Part shown: piece after piece, positions 31,682 through 43,053 of the stretch | How the letters are laid out: each line of letters opens with the position of its first letter | Position numbering within the stretch: position 1 is the first letter of the stretch | NCBI GenBank assembly: GCA_949825065.1 | Contig: OX463863.1 | Span: 17,035,240 to 17,099,239 of the forward strand | DNA from: Odontocerum albicorne | Lineage: Eukaryota > Arthropoda > Insecta > Trichoptera > Odontoceridae | Length of the DNA stretch: 64,000 nucleotides | Direction of reading: 5' to 3' | Notes under the pieces: generated by a model | Told to the model about the DNA's origin: nothing | What the model saw: the letters and a program-made list of their open reading frames with translations, nothing else | Databases searched by the model: none | Made by a program: the position numbers and the translations under genes

Positions 31682-34459
31682 CCTTTTAACCGCGTTAAAA
31701 ATCAAATTCGACTAATCCTGTGCGCGGCACAATTTCGGCGTTTTTTAATTCCTAAGTTTAAATGCGTATTTAGTTTAGAACCACTGATATTTAATTACAA
31801 CATCAAGTAAACATAACAAACAAGTAATTTTCTGATAATAAATAAAAGTCATTACTCTTGAAATAAAGGAGATAAATGAAATATTACGTAAAATAAACAA
31901 ACGAATGATACGATCATAGAAATTATTCATTCCACACTCGCTCACTCAAGTGCCTATCTGTGTGTGTGTGAAGAGTCTGCACTGGGACGGGACGGGATTC
32001 AGCGCGTATTGTATGGGCACAAGGATATGATTTATGAAGTGTTTTTTTACTGCACAAACACTATAAATCTCACTCTGTTCACACCATATTTATTGGTCTT
32101 TATTGAAATACTTAACTCAGAATTATTTATTATTATGAAATAAAAATTAATAATTTTATTTTTCAATATTTCTTTTTCTCGTGGTATGCCCTGAAGCATG
32201 GTTGGAAACACAACGGAACATTGCATTCAGAACACATAAATTTAGTCATTTTACGCACTTTAACATTTATTTTAGTTTTAGCACAGACATGACACCTTCG
32301 ACGTGGATTTTTGCACTTTGGCGTAGACGGAATGTTTATCTTTTCATGATTTAAATATTTTTTTGGTATAAATCTTGTAGGGTTGTCAGCAGAAGTAGTG
32401 GGGCATTGAACTTTGTTGAGCATTACTTTTTTCGAATTTTTCTCAATCAATTGCCGAATAACAGCTAGCTGAAATTCAGCCAGACTAACCGATTTAGATG
32501 TAACAAGTTTGTACAAAATATGGGCGTTGAGCAAATACAAATCTATTACATGGAAAAACACCTTCTTGTACCATTTGACGGACTTTCTCATGCAATTTAA
32601 TCCACTTAGCATCATGTCCGCTTTGTCTACCAAACCCATACATTTGTTATAATCGATTACGCACTTGGGTTTTTGTATGGCTTCACCGGTTGACCTGTTT
32701 ACTTTTCCAGTACAATCTTTTGAATCGTCATGAAGAGTGGTAAGCATGTGCACGTCGCGCCGATCACACCATTTCAGCGCCAGCAATTTTCTTTTGTTAA
32801 AAGATTCCAGTTCTCCCTTTTTCAATTTTTTAAACTTTGGCATGCCTTTTCGGTTTTTACGCACTGTTCCACAAGCATTTGTTTTGTTTTCATATAATCT
32901 TTTAAAGAGTTCAGGGCTAGTGTACCAGTTATCACAAAACAAACTGTGTCCTTTTCCGATATAATTATTTAACAGAGTTGTGACCACTGAACCAGATATA
33001 CTGAGTCCCATTTCATTGTCAATTTCAGTTTGAGATCCTGTATAAATTATGAAATCTAATATATATCCAGTCATCACGTCACAGAGTACAAACATTTTTA
33101 TTCCAAATCTATGCCGTTTTGACGGGATATATTGTTTGAAAACCAAGCGCCCTTTGAAAGCAATTATGCTTTCATCTATGCAGAGATTCTGAAAAGGTGC
33201 GAAGGTTTCTTTAAATATTTTTCTGGTAAAATCAATCAAAATTTTTATTTTATGCAGTCTATCTGATGATTTTGATGCGTTGTCACTAAAATGTAGCATC
33301 TGTAAAATGAGCTCAAATCGGTCCCTAGACATTGTTTGCCCGAAAATAGGACTCAGCAGAAGAGGATCTGTTGACCAGTGCTCCTCGATGGTAAGATTAC
33401 GATTCCTCGTCATTAACATTGTAACTGCTACAAATATGTACATTTCGTAAATAAATGTATCATACCATCTTCTTATCCTTGATTTATCTCCAAAACTTTT
33501 ATTATTAATTTCATGTTGATAAAAACTATTCGTTTCGTCAACAATTTTGCTAGTTATATCTTCATTGAGAAAATGTTCAAAATAGTCAAGTTCGGTGGAG
33601 TTTTCAGAAAACGTAATGTCTGGATTCACTCCTGAAAATGCGTTGAAATTATGAATAACCGGAATATGCGAACCCGAAAGCCACGAAGATGAATACGTTT
33701 CTGTAGACGATTCACCGCCAAATCCAACATTTTCATCATTATCAGAATCAATAACATCACTAAGGTTCGAAATATTATCGTCTTCACTAACACTTGATCC
33801 GTAATTTGACCCAAGTTCACATACGTAATCGCCAATTTCTTCTTCACTTAGACCACGTTTAGTCATAATGAATATAACGTGTTAAAAATAATAAAACAGA
33901 AAATTTAAAATTTATTGATTTCAAATACAAATATCAAATTTGAAATCAAAACACTAAAAGCTGACAATAACTAAACGAACCATACACAATTATATAGTCA
34001 CTAATTAAAAATATTTGAAAAGAAATTTAAAAAATCAGATTGAATGCTGCTCGTATATAAAATATTTAGTAATGTTTACGTAAGCGAGATACTCCAAACG
34101 CGCCAGATGTCACCGAAACGCGCCAGTACGGCGTGCGTCACACAACTGTCCACGCATATTGTCATGCGTCACACATACGACGTGATAGTAGGAAATAAAT
34201 ATTGAGAAACAATCTGCGCTCTGTTTATTCAAAAATATTTCATAAACTAATACATTATTTGACAAGGTTTCGAGATATGTCGCTAGAATAAAGATTATTT
34301 TAAATTTTAGTTTAATTTTTATCCCGGTTTTGTGTCATTCTTTATAAGTATTTGTGGTTTCAAATTTGGGTTGTCGTCAGATCACAGACGTCTGTGCGCT
34401 TAGCGGGCTAATGTTGTCAAATCAAAACACAGGCGTTTGTGCTGCCCGCGGGGAAAGAG
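31682..34459 (-). mobile_element. Complete piggyBac-like transposon in intron 1 of gene D
   Basis: TTAA is at 31678-31681 and 34460-34463. The element is 2778 bp with imperfect inverted ends (CCTTTTAACCGCG and, inverted, CTCTTTCCCCGCG). Genes E and C have the empty site (ATTGTTAAAAA near 59030 in E). The right subterminal part holds the perfect palindrome CACAGACGTCTGTG (34383-34396) and a near copy (34428-34441), candidates for transposase binding. A deleted relative sits in env at about 45068-45354. Open transposase, matching ends and an intact target duplication suggest recent activity. Confidence 0.9.
32163..33866 (-). CDS. piggyBac-family transposase, 567 aa, uninterrupted
   Basis: Cut-and-paste DNA transposase that acts on TTAA sites. 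An acidic N-terminus (residues 1-60) is followed by the DDE_Tnp_1_7 type domain. Family landmarks: MSRDRFELILQMLHFSDN at about 179-196; first catalytic aspartate D231 in NLCIDESI; D312 in LFCDNWYTS; D414/D417 in LVDKADMM. The C-terminus (about 524-562) is a cysteine-rich zinc-binding domain (CHVC, CSEC, CFQPC). The length is normal for the family (about 570-600). The ATG at 33866 is the first in the frame and is followed by the acidic stretch, so I accept it. The gene has no stop or frameshift, unlike all other transposases in the window except the truncated mariner. It is transcribed in the same direction as gene D and lies in its intron. Confidence 0.9.
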   Translation of the reverse strand: MTKRGLSEEEIGDYVCELGSNYGSSVSEDDNISNLSDVIDSDNDENVGFGGESSTETYSSSWLSGSHIPVIHNFNAFSGVNPDITFSENSTELDYFEHFLNEDITSKIVDETNSFYQHEINNKSFGDKSRIRRWYDTFIYEMYIFVAVTMLMTRNRNLTIEEHWSTDPLLLSPIFGQTMSRDRFELILQMLHFSDNASKSSDRLHKIKILIDFTRKIFKETFAPFQNLCIDESIIAFKGRLVFKQYIPSKRHRFGIKMFVLCDVMTGYILDFIIYTGSQTEIDNEMGLSISGSVVTTLLNNYIGKGHSLFCDNWYTSPELFKRLYENKTNACGTVRKNRKGMPKFKKLKKGELESFNKRKLLALKWCDRRDVHMLTTLHDDSKDCTGKVNRSTGEAIQKPKCVIDYNKCMGLVDKADMMLSGLNCMRKSVKWYKKVFFHVIDLYLLNAHILYKLVTSKSVSLAEFQLAVIRQLIEKNSKKVMLNKVQCPTTSADNPTRFIPKKYLNHEKINIPSTPKCKNPRRRCHVCAKTKINVKVRKMTKFMCSECNVPLCFQPCFRAYHEKKKY

Positions 34460-34492
34460 TTAAAAATAAAAATGACAAAAACATTCTGGCCT

Positions 34493-34547
34493 ACAGGTAC
34501 ACACCACCTTTTCCATGCCTGGTATGGAATATGTGGTGTGTACCTGT
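34493..34547 (-). other. Intronic hairpin, gene D
   Basis: Same hairpin as at 11171-11225, arms identical. It stays next to exon 1 and lies just outside the piggyBac right end (34463). Confidence 0.7.
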
Positions 34548-34784
34548 TGAATGTTTGTCATATCTCTCATATTTATTTTGTTTTAACGATATAAATTTAC
34601 TTGGGTCTGTGGGATTATCATCATCATGTCTGGTATCTGCGCTGATATCTTGTGCACATTCCTGCTTGATATCTGCCTCATGTATACTGATATACTAGGG
34701 GAACATTGCTGCAGTATCCCCCTCTTCTGCCTTTTCTTCTTTCACCATTACTTCTGCGCTCCTTTTGTGTAGCTGAGGATCCAT

Positions 34785-35552
34785 CTATGACCTGGAATCA
34801 TTCGAAATATTCAAACATTGAGTTTATAATATGTTCAGCCGTTTGACATAGAGAAGCATAAAACTATATTCAGTTCCAGATGTTCTTAAATGATAACTTT
34901 CCTGACAGGACCATCTTCTTTGTCAATGGTGTGTGTAGATTTATTTTTTGGAGTTTTTCTAAAAATATTTATGATGTTATATGAACACTGGACACATACA
35001 TTACACTACATCTAAAGCTTAATGTGCTACTTTCGCATATCAAGTAATTTAAAAATATACAATGTTTGAGATTTTTTTTTTACTTGAGCTGCACAGAGCA
35101 TCCCATTTTGAATGAATGAAACACAACATTTTAAATGGCATCAAAATGTAATTTTTCATAAAAAGTGAGGTTAGTCAAGTTTAAACCAAAAAACTTGATT
35201 TTAATGTAAAATAACTAACATAGTAATTGGAAAAAAGGTGTAAAACCTCAATTGTACTGATGTTACCGTGATCGCTACCCCAGCAGATCAACTGACAAAA
35301 TGAGCTAAAGCAAAAATATGCCTTTATAAAACACAAAATGTCACTTTATCAAGCAGTGCACACTGATGCAAACAATCACAGTGAAGCGGTCAGAATGAAC
35401 CACTAAATCAATACCGTAATTAACTCACAAAAACGGAAGAAAAAAAAATAGACAAAATAAATCAAATGCAATTAATACCGAATTGACAATTCAATTTACC
35501 AAAAATAACACACTCATCTTTTTTAATAATGGCCATGCACTATATATGATGG
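34785..35552. other. Upstream flank of gene D
   Basis: No gene. It is paralogous to 59350-60110 (gene E) and to the flanks of B and C, and is the presumed promoter region. It ends in the first hairpin unit (35525-35560), which was hit by the hAT element. Confidence 0.45.
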
Positions 35553-35560
35553 AGTATACG

Positions 35561-37967
35561 TAACGTGACCATTTATTTTTTGACTCAAAACGGGACATTG
35601 GTTTATTTAAGTCAAATAACCATAGGTAGTCATTGAAAAAAAAAACTTTTTAAAGTTATATTGATGTATTTAGAAAAATTAAGATAACATTAAAGTTACT
35701 AATTGAAATCCAAAATGTTTAGTTATATTTATATTTTTCAGAGGAACAAATTTGTTTTAAAACATTTGGTGATGATTTTAAGTAGGAATGAAACTCTTGG
35801 CACGTTTTTTTTATATTGACCTTGGTAATCAACATCGCCTTTAAAACTGGAATTTGTAACTGAGTTTTCTCAGATGTCCATAATTTGTTCATCATAGAAA
35901 ATACTCTTTCTACTGGAGCATTTGTAGCAGGCAAACATAAAATATATTCAATTAAAACAGAAAAATTTTCATGCTGCAGATTGTTGGCGTGAAAATGTTT
36001 GAATACTTCCACCCAACGAGTTTCCGTGGAAACATTTTGATTATTCCATTCTGTTACCTTTTGCGATGTAATGTAGTTAGAAATTAATGAAAATTCGTCA
36101 AAAACTTCTGTATCTTTATTACTATCAATATATTCCTTTTCAATTAGGACATCCAGAGCTTTTTGAATGTCTTCCCATGCGGGGACGTTTTTTAAATCTG
36201 CCCAAAAAAATATCTCCATTTCTTTGGTTAGAAAGCAAGTCCACTGCTCCAGATATTCACGGCTTGTTTTATAAAATTCTGTAGCCGTCCTTTTCACAAA
36301 CTCTTCATCGATACCAGTACCATTATCTTTCAATTTCACCATAAATTGACGGACTGAAAATGGGAGAAACTGATTGGTCTGTTTCTGAGTGAAATTATCT
36401 TTTAGTTGATTGATTTCTTTTGCAGCTTCAATTGCTGATACAGTCTGACCTTCAAGTTTCAATACAGCTTGATGAAAACTTGCTGACTGAGCGTGTAAAA
36501 AATAAAGCCACAATTCTGATGTGGGATCTTCAAAAAAGTTTTTTAGTAAAATGGGACATTTTTCAATACTCAAAAAGTAGTTTTTTAATGGCTGATACAT
36601 TTTTAAAACCCTTTCTAATGCAGGCATAAGAGCGAGCCATCTGGTTTTGCTATAGCCGAGCATTTGTTGATATTCCGTTTCAGTTTCGGCGCAAAACTCC
36701 TTTAGAGCTTCAACTCGAATCGTGTAAATATAAAAAAATGAATATATCTTCACAATTATACTTTCATAATCTAAGGGTAGCCCATCTGCAGCAGATTTTA
36801 CAGCATTATGAATTACATGGGCTCCACATCCAATACCTATTCATGGCTTTTTCATCAATGTTTGTCATTTTGTCAAGACATTGTTAGTTCCTCGCCTAGC
36901 TGCGCCCCCGAAATTGACGTTGGCATTGTCCCCACAAAATGCCACGACTTTTTCTGTTAAATTGTAATCTGTCAACACTTGGTTTAAATAATTGACAATA
37001 ATATCTGAAGTCTCACCTGGCTGTTCTTGTAGGTCTAAAATGTTCACTTGTACACCTACGTAGGGTAGAAAAAAGCGCACTACAATAGGGTATATTTTCT
37101 TACTACCATGGTTTGAAGCGTCAGTCAAAATTGTAATACAATTCGCCGTATCAAGATCATCTTTTAATTCTTTCATCGCTGTACGCGCCAAAACATTTAC
37201 TGCAATAGCTTCTGATTTTGTACGCGCGCATGTAAATTTCAAATCAAAACATGATTGAATTATTTTCGAAGCACAATCATTGGAGCGAAAACTGTGATTT
37301 TCTTGTATCGTGTGATAAGCCCAGACGCCTTCTGCCGCAGCGATATCCAAATCCTTTGTCGTTGGCGCGTCTGATTTCTTTAAAAAATTTAACATCGAAG
37401 AACTCGAAGCGGCGGCACGGTCGGCATTTTTATACTTTTCAGATTTTAAATGTTGTTCAATATCACCTGCACCACTATGAGAAACACTAAATTCTGTACG
37501 ACACTTTTCGCATCTGACATCTGAGGGAGTATTTATTTGCCTAATAAAAGGATATTTTGCTTGTAAGCTAACATTAAACGAACACTTACGTTTTGGCATA
37601 TTAACTTAGGATTCCAAAACAAAAGAAGTTAAAGAAAATTACTAATCGAGCATCAAACAACAAAACAATGAGCGAGAAGTGAGCGAACGAAAACTCTGTC
37701 AAATAACAATAATAAGCCAAAGCGCGCGCGAACGTTGGCATCCTCGGCTACTCTCGGTTATCGTCGCGTCAACGGACGACGCGGTCGGTCTTGCTCTCGC
37801 ACACTGCTCGCGTCCAGCCGACCGTACGGTAAGCTTTGGTTCCTCAATTTTCGCGCGGATTCCGAAAACGGGACAATTTTGCGTCCGAGAATTTATTTCG
37901 GGGACACCGGGACTCGTAATTATAAAATGGGACAGTCCCGTTCAAAACGGGACGTCTGGTCACGTTA
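35561..37967 (-). mobile_element. hAT transposon with 8-bp target duplication
   Basis: The target repeat AGTATACG is at 35553-35560 and 37968-37975. The element has perfect 11-bp terminal inverted repeats TAACGTGACCA. The empty site is at about 60117-60124 in the gene E flank. It landed in the palindromic core of a hairpin unit. The transposase inside is broken in the middle, so the copy is probably not self-mobile, though its ends are unspoiled. Confidence 0.92.
35719..37599 (-). pseudogene. hAT transposase, broken near 36840-36866
   Basis: The N-terminal block (37599-36865, 244 codons) starts MPKRKCSFNVS with a BED-type zinc finger (CEKC...QHLKSEKYK, where the last zinc ligand appears to be tyrosine) and runs into the RNase H-like core (AFCGDNANVNFGG). 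It stops at TGA near 36865. The C-terminal block (36753-35719, 344 codons) has the hAT dimerisation signature NAPVERVFSMMNKLW near its end. About 110 bases between the blocks still code in alternating frames (IGCGAHVIHNAVKSAADG), so small indels rather than a large deletion separate them. Confidence 0.85.
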
Positions 37968-38235
37968 AGTATACGCGGTGTTTCTATTTTAAATAATGGC
38001 CGTGAACTTTTATGTATGGAGTATACGCGAGATATGGTGTATTTTCTTCTTGATTAATAGCTGTGAACTCCTATACGTGAAGGAATATACGCTAGTTTCA
38101 AACGATTACGGCTGTTAAATGTCCTAAAAATAACCATAGACAAAAATTCTTGCTCCCTAGCACGGGCTGCTTTCTTCTTCTTCTCTTTGCAGAACGGCTG
38201 TCAACTCATATATGAAGAAGCACGTATTGCTTTAA
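37968..38235 (+). repeat. Hairpin array upstream of gene D (continued)
   Basis: Units at about 37975-38030, 38045-38100 and 38185-38222, continuing the array interrupted by the hAT at 35561. It ends with GCTTTAA, the target of the next element. Confidence 0.6.
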
Positions 38236-38899
38236 GGGTATATTTTACTCAAGAGGCGTGAATTTTGGGCGTATTTAAGACTTAATAAAAAAAAACTAAA
38301 ATCATTTTTCCCGATGCATTTTTTACAGTTGATTTGAGAATGTACAAAAAAAATCAAAATTCAAGGTGTTATCAGCTGTCATATCTTGTAAAAAAAGAGG
38401 GTAAGCTGACCGCCACGATTGAAGCAATTTCGTAAAACTGAAAAAAAATCATACACAGTTTTTTGATAATAAATAATGTCGTTATAGTAGGTACCAAGGA
38501 AAAATAAAAAAAAAACGTAAAATGGCGGCTATCTTAACATAAATTCCTTTTTAACCCTTTTTCTTTAACATTTAAAATTTTTAAACATAATAAAAAAACT
38601 AGTTTTGAATTTTTCAAGATAGGGACGATATAAAAACATTTTACAAAGTTTCATACCAAATTTGAATGCAATCTGTTGGATAAAACTTAAGATTTTCTGT
38701 CGACCAGGTCGAAAAAAGTAGTTTCAAGAAAAACGCGTTTAAAGTTTTGAGATTATTGTCCGAGTCATACCGATGCGGCGTAATTGGTGCCTCGTTTATA
38801 GTTATAACATCGTAAATATCAAGAATTAAAAAAATATTTGGAGAACATAATTTTAAAGTTCTAAACTTTAAAAATATGCAAAAAAAGATGAATACCCCT
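38236..38899. mobile_element. TTAA-flanked non-autonomous element (MITE-like), copy 1
   Basis: It lies between TTAA 38232-38235 and TTAA 38900-38903. The ends GGGTATATTT and, inverted, (A)GGGGTATTCATC are related. No coding capacity is seen. A second copy is at 60375-61041 and a fragment at about 22590-22609. Gene B has the unoccupied site ATTGCTTTAATAGATGG at 12574-12590. The TTAA target suggests mobilisation by a piggyBac-type transposase. Confidence 0.7.
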
Positions 38900-38903
38900 T
38901 TAA

Positions 38904-40679
38904 CACTTCCCTTACTGTGCTAAAAAATCCCGCCAGCCACGTTGTTGGACTCAAAATGTAAAGTAAAAAATGTATGTTTTAAATTAAAATTATGCAAAAC
39001 CTGCTAGGTTATTTTTTGTAATTAGCTATAAAAATCATTTTATTATGCATTAAAACGTCGACTAATATAAATTAAGTGCAAGAAATTATAAAATAAGAGC
39101 TGAAACAGAAAGACGACATTTCTAAAGGATAGAATAGAATTACGTTTGTACAGTGACAATTACCGCGCGCACAGATATCATTATCCCCACTCTATCTGCG
39201 TATGCGTAATAGGGGTTTGCAACCGTTTAATTATTTTTTTTCATAAAATAATACAATAAAATGTAGCGTGTATTTTTTTAGCAATAAAAATAAAATTCGA
39301 ACAAGCCCCGTGGACGGCCGGAGACCAAAGTTGATAATGAAGAATTGAAGGCTATTGTGGAAGCGGATCCATCGCAAACCACGTCCGAGTTAGCTGCAGG
39401 CTGCGGTGTTAGTGATAAAACTGTTTTAATCCACTTGAAGCAAATTGGGAAGGTGAAAAAGCTTGAAAGGTGGGTACCTCACGAATTGAGTGAAGCAAAT
39501 CAACAAACGTGCGTTGACTGCTGCGTTGCATTACTCAACCGGCACAATAATGAAGGGATTTTGAATCGAATCATTACCTGTGATGAAAAGTGGATACTGT
39601 ATGATAATCGGAAGCGCTCATCGCAATGGCTGAACCCTGCCGAACCAGCCAAACCATGCCCCAAGCGAAAATTGACTCCAAAAAAGTTACTTGTGAGCGT
39701 TTGGTGGACTAGTGCTGGTGTCGTTCACTACAGCTTTCTTAAATCTGGCCAGACGATTACGGCAGATGTCTATTGTCAGCAACTACAAACCATGATGGAA
39801 AAGCTAGCTGCTAAACAACCGAGGCTGGTTAATCACTCTAGGCCACTGCTGCTTCATGATAACGCTAGACCACACACTGCACAACAGACGGCTACCAAAT
39901 TAGAAGAGCTTCAATTGGAATGTCTAAGACATCCACCGTACTCTCCGGACCTTGCCCCAACAGATTACTATTTTTTTCGAAATTTGGATAACTTCTTGCA
40001 AGGGAAAAAAGTCAACTCCGATGGGGCAGTCCAAACCGACTTCAAAGATTTTATTGATTCCCGTCCGAATGGTTTTTTTAGTAAAGGGATCGATGAACTA
40101 CCTATGAGATGGCAAAAGTGCATAGATTGCAATGGTACATACTTTAATTAAATAAATATATTATATTAAAAAAAAATCAACTTTATGTTCCTCCCAAACA
40201 AAACGCCAATTTCATATGTAAGGACCTAATATATAAACAAACACAAAATTCAAATCAATTAAATATGCAATTCGGAAAATATAAACACTTCAAATAATTT
40301 GAAAATAGGACAAACCTATAATCAAAGTTAAATCCTGTGGAGAAAGTTATCGCAATTGGGGCACGAAATAGCTTTTGTTTCTATTCTATGTACTAAACAC
40401 ACAGGTGTTTGACAAACATTGCACAATAACCTGGTTCTTTTTACCTTCTGATTCTGATATATTGCGTGTCGCCTCAAATCCCAAATCGCTATCGATATTT
40501 CCCGCAATCTCAATTATTATTTTTTTGAAAATGAAATAATAAAGGAAAATGTAACAAATAAACATTTATCATAACAAGAGTAACGGTACAATTATGAAGA
40601 TCCTGCAATCAGTATATTTAGAGAAATGAAATAAAATATAAGTTCTGGTCACTCGCTATCCATCACAGATAGGCTAGTG
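38904..40679 (-). mobile_element. piggyBac-like element PB2, copy 2, internally deleted
   Basis: TTAA is at 38900-38903 and 40680-40683. The left TTAA is also the right target repeat of the preceding element, so PB2 entered that repeat. Only the transposase ends remain: the cysteine-rich C-terminus (40513-40328, SCPNCDNFLHRI) fused by a large deletion to N-terminal sequence. A mariner fragment fills 39302-40228. Confidence 0.8.
39302..40228 (+). pseudogene. mariner transposase, N-terminally truncated
   Basis: The open frame enters at 39302 and runs to 40151 (268 codons from the first ATG at 39345). The HTH part RGRPETK...SDKTVLIHLKQIGKVKK is followed by the D,D34D catalytic residues: ITCDEKW, LLHDNARPHTA and HPPYSPDLAPTDYYFF. 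Mariner transposases are about 345 residues, so roughly the first 75 and the 5' inverted repeat are lost. The 3' end reaches about 40228 (CATATGTAAGGACC then TA). The kept part has no stops, so the truncation is young. The missing DNA-binding N-terminus should make the product inactive. Confidence 0.85.
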
Positions 40680-40683
40680 TTAA

Positions 40684-41560
40684 TAGATGGAACATTGGCC
40701 AATTCCTTGGATAAATAATTAGTTTCACTTAATTCAGAAAGTACAATATTAAATGAGTGGAAATAAAAATAAGATCTCACAGCACTCACAGAACTATCTT
40801 ATTTCAATATGACTAGGGAAGATTGTTGGGCCGAATGTTCAAGAATCATCAGTAATAGTTATGAGTAATAGGCAACTTTCTAGAAATAATATGACCAAGG
40901 ATTTGATTCTCATCAGCAGAAATATTATAGGAAAGTCATCAAACTTGCTAGTGTTTATTTTTTCCGATATTTTTTTTATTGGTTTGTCCACTTTTGAAAT
41001 CAGATATAATATATATAACTACGGTGTTGTCAATCAGGCGATTGCAGCGCACTAATTAATTTTCTACTCTTTTTTGACAGATTGTATATGAAGGAGCACA
41101 GATTACCTTAATAGATGGAACATCGGCAAAGTGCTTGGAAAAATAGTTTCATTTAGTTCAGAAAGTGCAAGATTAAACAACTGTTAATAAAAATAGGATA
41201 GATGATATATACAACATGCAATTTATTTTCATTGATATTGTAATTTGTTTTATCAAGCACTGTTAAAATGACTAGCCATTTCAGAATATATTAAAGAATT
41301 TTGGTTCATGATGGAGTTACTGGAGGACCCTGAAAATAGGAAGAAACTCCATGCAGATATACCTTGAACTTACTTTGGTCCGATTGGACACTGACCTTGT
41401 GGCGGCCTGAAATAATTTTACAGCTTTTTTCAATCTTTGTAAAAATTAGTGACTGGTAAATATATATATTTTTTATTTCTTATTTTCCCATTAAATGCAA
41501 ATTTCTCTCTCACACTCCAGTGCGGCCAATTTTCTTTATATAAAGTTTTTTTGTAATCTA
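40684..41560. other. Flank with empty hairpin site and CsRn1 flank remnant
   Basis: The sequence at 40684-40990 matches 12584-12930, the left flank of CsRn1 copy 2, but has neither the hairpin mini-element (single AAATGAGTG at 40751-40759) nor the LTR. No gene is seen here. Confidence 0.5.
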
Positions 41561-41569
41561 AGGTTGTTC

Positions 41570-42905
41570 TATTAGTTCCCTAGCTTCTGCAATCTAAAAG
41601 CATTGCTAAAACGTCCAAAACACAAACTACGCAGAAAAATGCATCTCGGCACCCATATGGAACATACTACTGCATTCTGATTGGTCCTTGTGGACTAGAC
41701 TATTTTGAATTTTAAAGTATCGCTGGAGTTGGCTAGTTTTGATCTCAACTTAGAACTATTGATTTTAAATAAAAAATATTTGAGGAAACATATTTTAGTT
41801 ATTTTGACAGAACATTTTCAATGAAAATATCTTTTAAGTGGCATCTAATTATACATATATATTATTTATAGTTAAGGCATTAACATTGTCGAGTTTTAAA
41901 TACAGAGTGGAGTCGAGTTGTAATTGGTTTTTTTCAAACACTGTTTATTCTACTTTTAGAAGTGGAATAAACAGTGTTTGATAAAAACAAATTACAATGG
42001 AATCCCTACAGCTCAGACCTGGCTCCGTCTGACTATTATTTGTTTCCAAATATGACAAACGAACTTCGAGGGAAGAAATTTACAGATAATGAAGAAGTTA
42101 AAAGTGCAATTTTAAGGGCAAAAGCAAATCTTTTTTCTCGGGTATAAATAAACTTATTGAAAGATCTGAAAAATGTATTCAAGGTAATGGTGAATATATT
42201 GAAAAGAAAAAAATAATTTCTTCCCCTTTTTCCCCTTTATTCCGCGAATTTATTGACCACCCTTCATTTATGCAATAAAAATACAAGGAAATAAAAATTC
42301 TTGAACTTTTTTTTAAAGAATTTATTTCAAAAATGTTCTTACAATATACCATTTGCTATAAATTAGATATCTTAGGAATCTACACATTCGTGAATCATTC
42401 ACAATTATTTGTTTCAATACGCAACAATAGATTAAAATTCTTACAGTTTCGAAAACCAATAAAATAAATGTGTCCCTTTAACATGAAGAGAACCAAATAT
42501 TCTCCGTAAGTAGGATAAAGTACACAATCTGCGATGGAACCAATTTGAAAACCATGTGTTTTTCTCAATGGGCAACACTCGAAATTGGAGAATAGCAGAG
42601 GAAAGATTTATACTTTTTTATAAATAGGAGTTTATGCCACTATTCAAGAAGGAAATAAAGAATGCTATGGAATAAAATTATCAAAAATTTAACAAATAAA
42701 TTAATCGTAAGAAGTTTCTGGATAATTTGGAGACTCCAAAACTTTTGCAACCGAGTCACATTTACTATTGTTTAAATTAAAGAAGAAACTTGGTGATAAT
42801 CCCACAGGCCCAATTATGTTTATGAGTTACCAGAAAGTTATGTTTTATGAGATACCACACTTCCAAAATTTCCTAACAGTGATGATTTTGATATCCTAAC
42901 AAAAG
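41570..42905. repeat. Duplicated flank with mariner relic
   Basis: It matches 7045-8210 and 62440-63370. At 41990-42150 the plus strand still codes SDLAPSDYYLFPNMTNELRG and ends KANLFSRV, the C-terminal end of a mariner transposase, after a 20-bp foldback (41935-41980). No other gene is seen. Confidence 0.65.
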
Positions 42906-43053
42906 ACCCTACGTAGGGTTTTCCTTCACTTTGAATACATCAAGAATGTCTTCCACATTGTCCATACGTGCAGGCCTTTCTCCGCTATGAATCCTTGAAT
43001 GGGGTATTGCATCATCGGAGAATGTCTTCACACATTTCTAGCAGCTGAATGAA
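42906..43053 (-). pseudogene. Decayed zinc-finger block downstream of the gene E provirus
   Basis: Short broken finger remnants on the minus strand (around 42960-43045). They join truncated LTR sequence at about 43047. The same junction is present at 63520. Confidence 0.55.

Larger units (their letters stand above)
29765..34784 (-). pseudogene. C2H2 zinc-finger gene D (stop in exon 1, piggyBac in intron 1)
   Basis: Exon 1 is 34601-34784, exon 2 is 30934-31179, exon 3 is 29765-30636; splice signals and phases match gene B. In exon 1 codon 30 is TAG (34695-34697), where the other copies have CAG. A start at the ATG opening exon 2 would skip exon 1 altogether. Exon 2 has lost nine bases, removing KKEC and so the last psi-K-x-E motif. 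Exon 3 is open: nine C2H2 fingers, including two nearly identical ones (6 and 8, DKSHLKVHERIH), and a short tail LRCKN. A complete piggyBac (31682-34459) makes intron 1 about 3.4 kb. With the early stop the full-length protein cannot be made; a shortened one could be. Nuclear DNA binding is inferred from the family. Confidence 0.75.
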
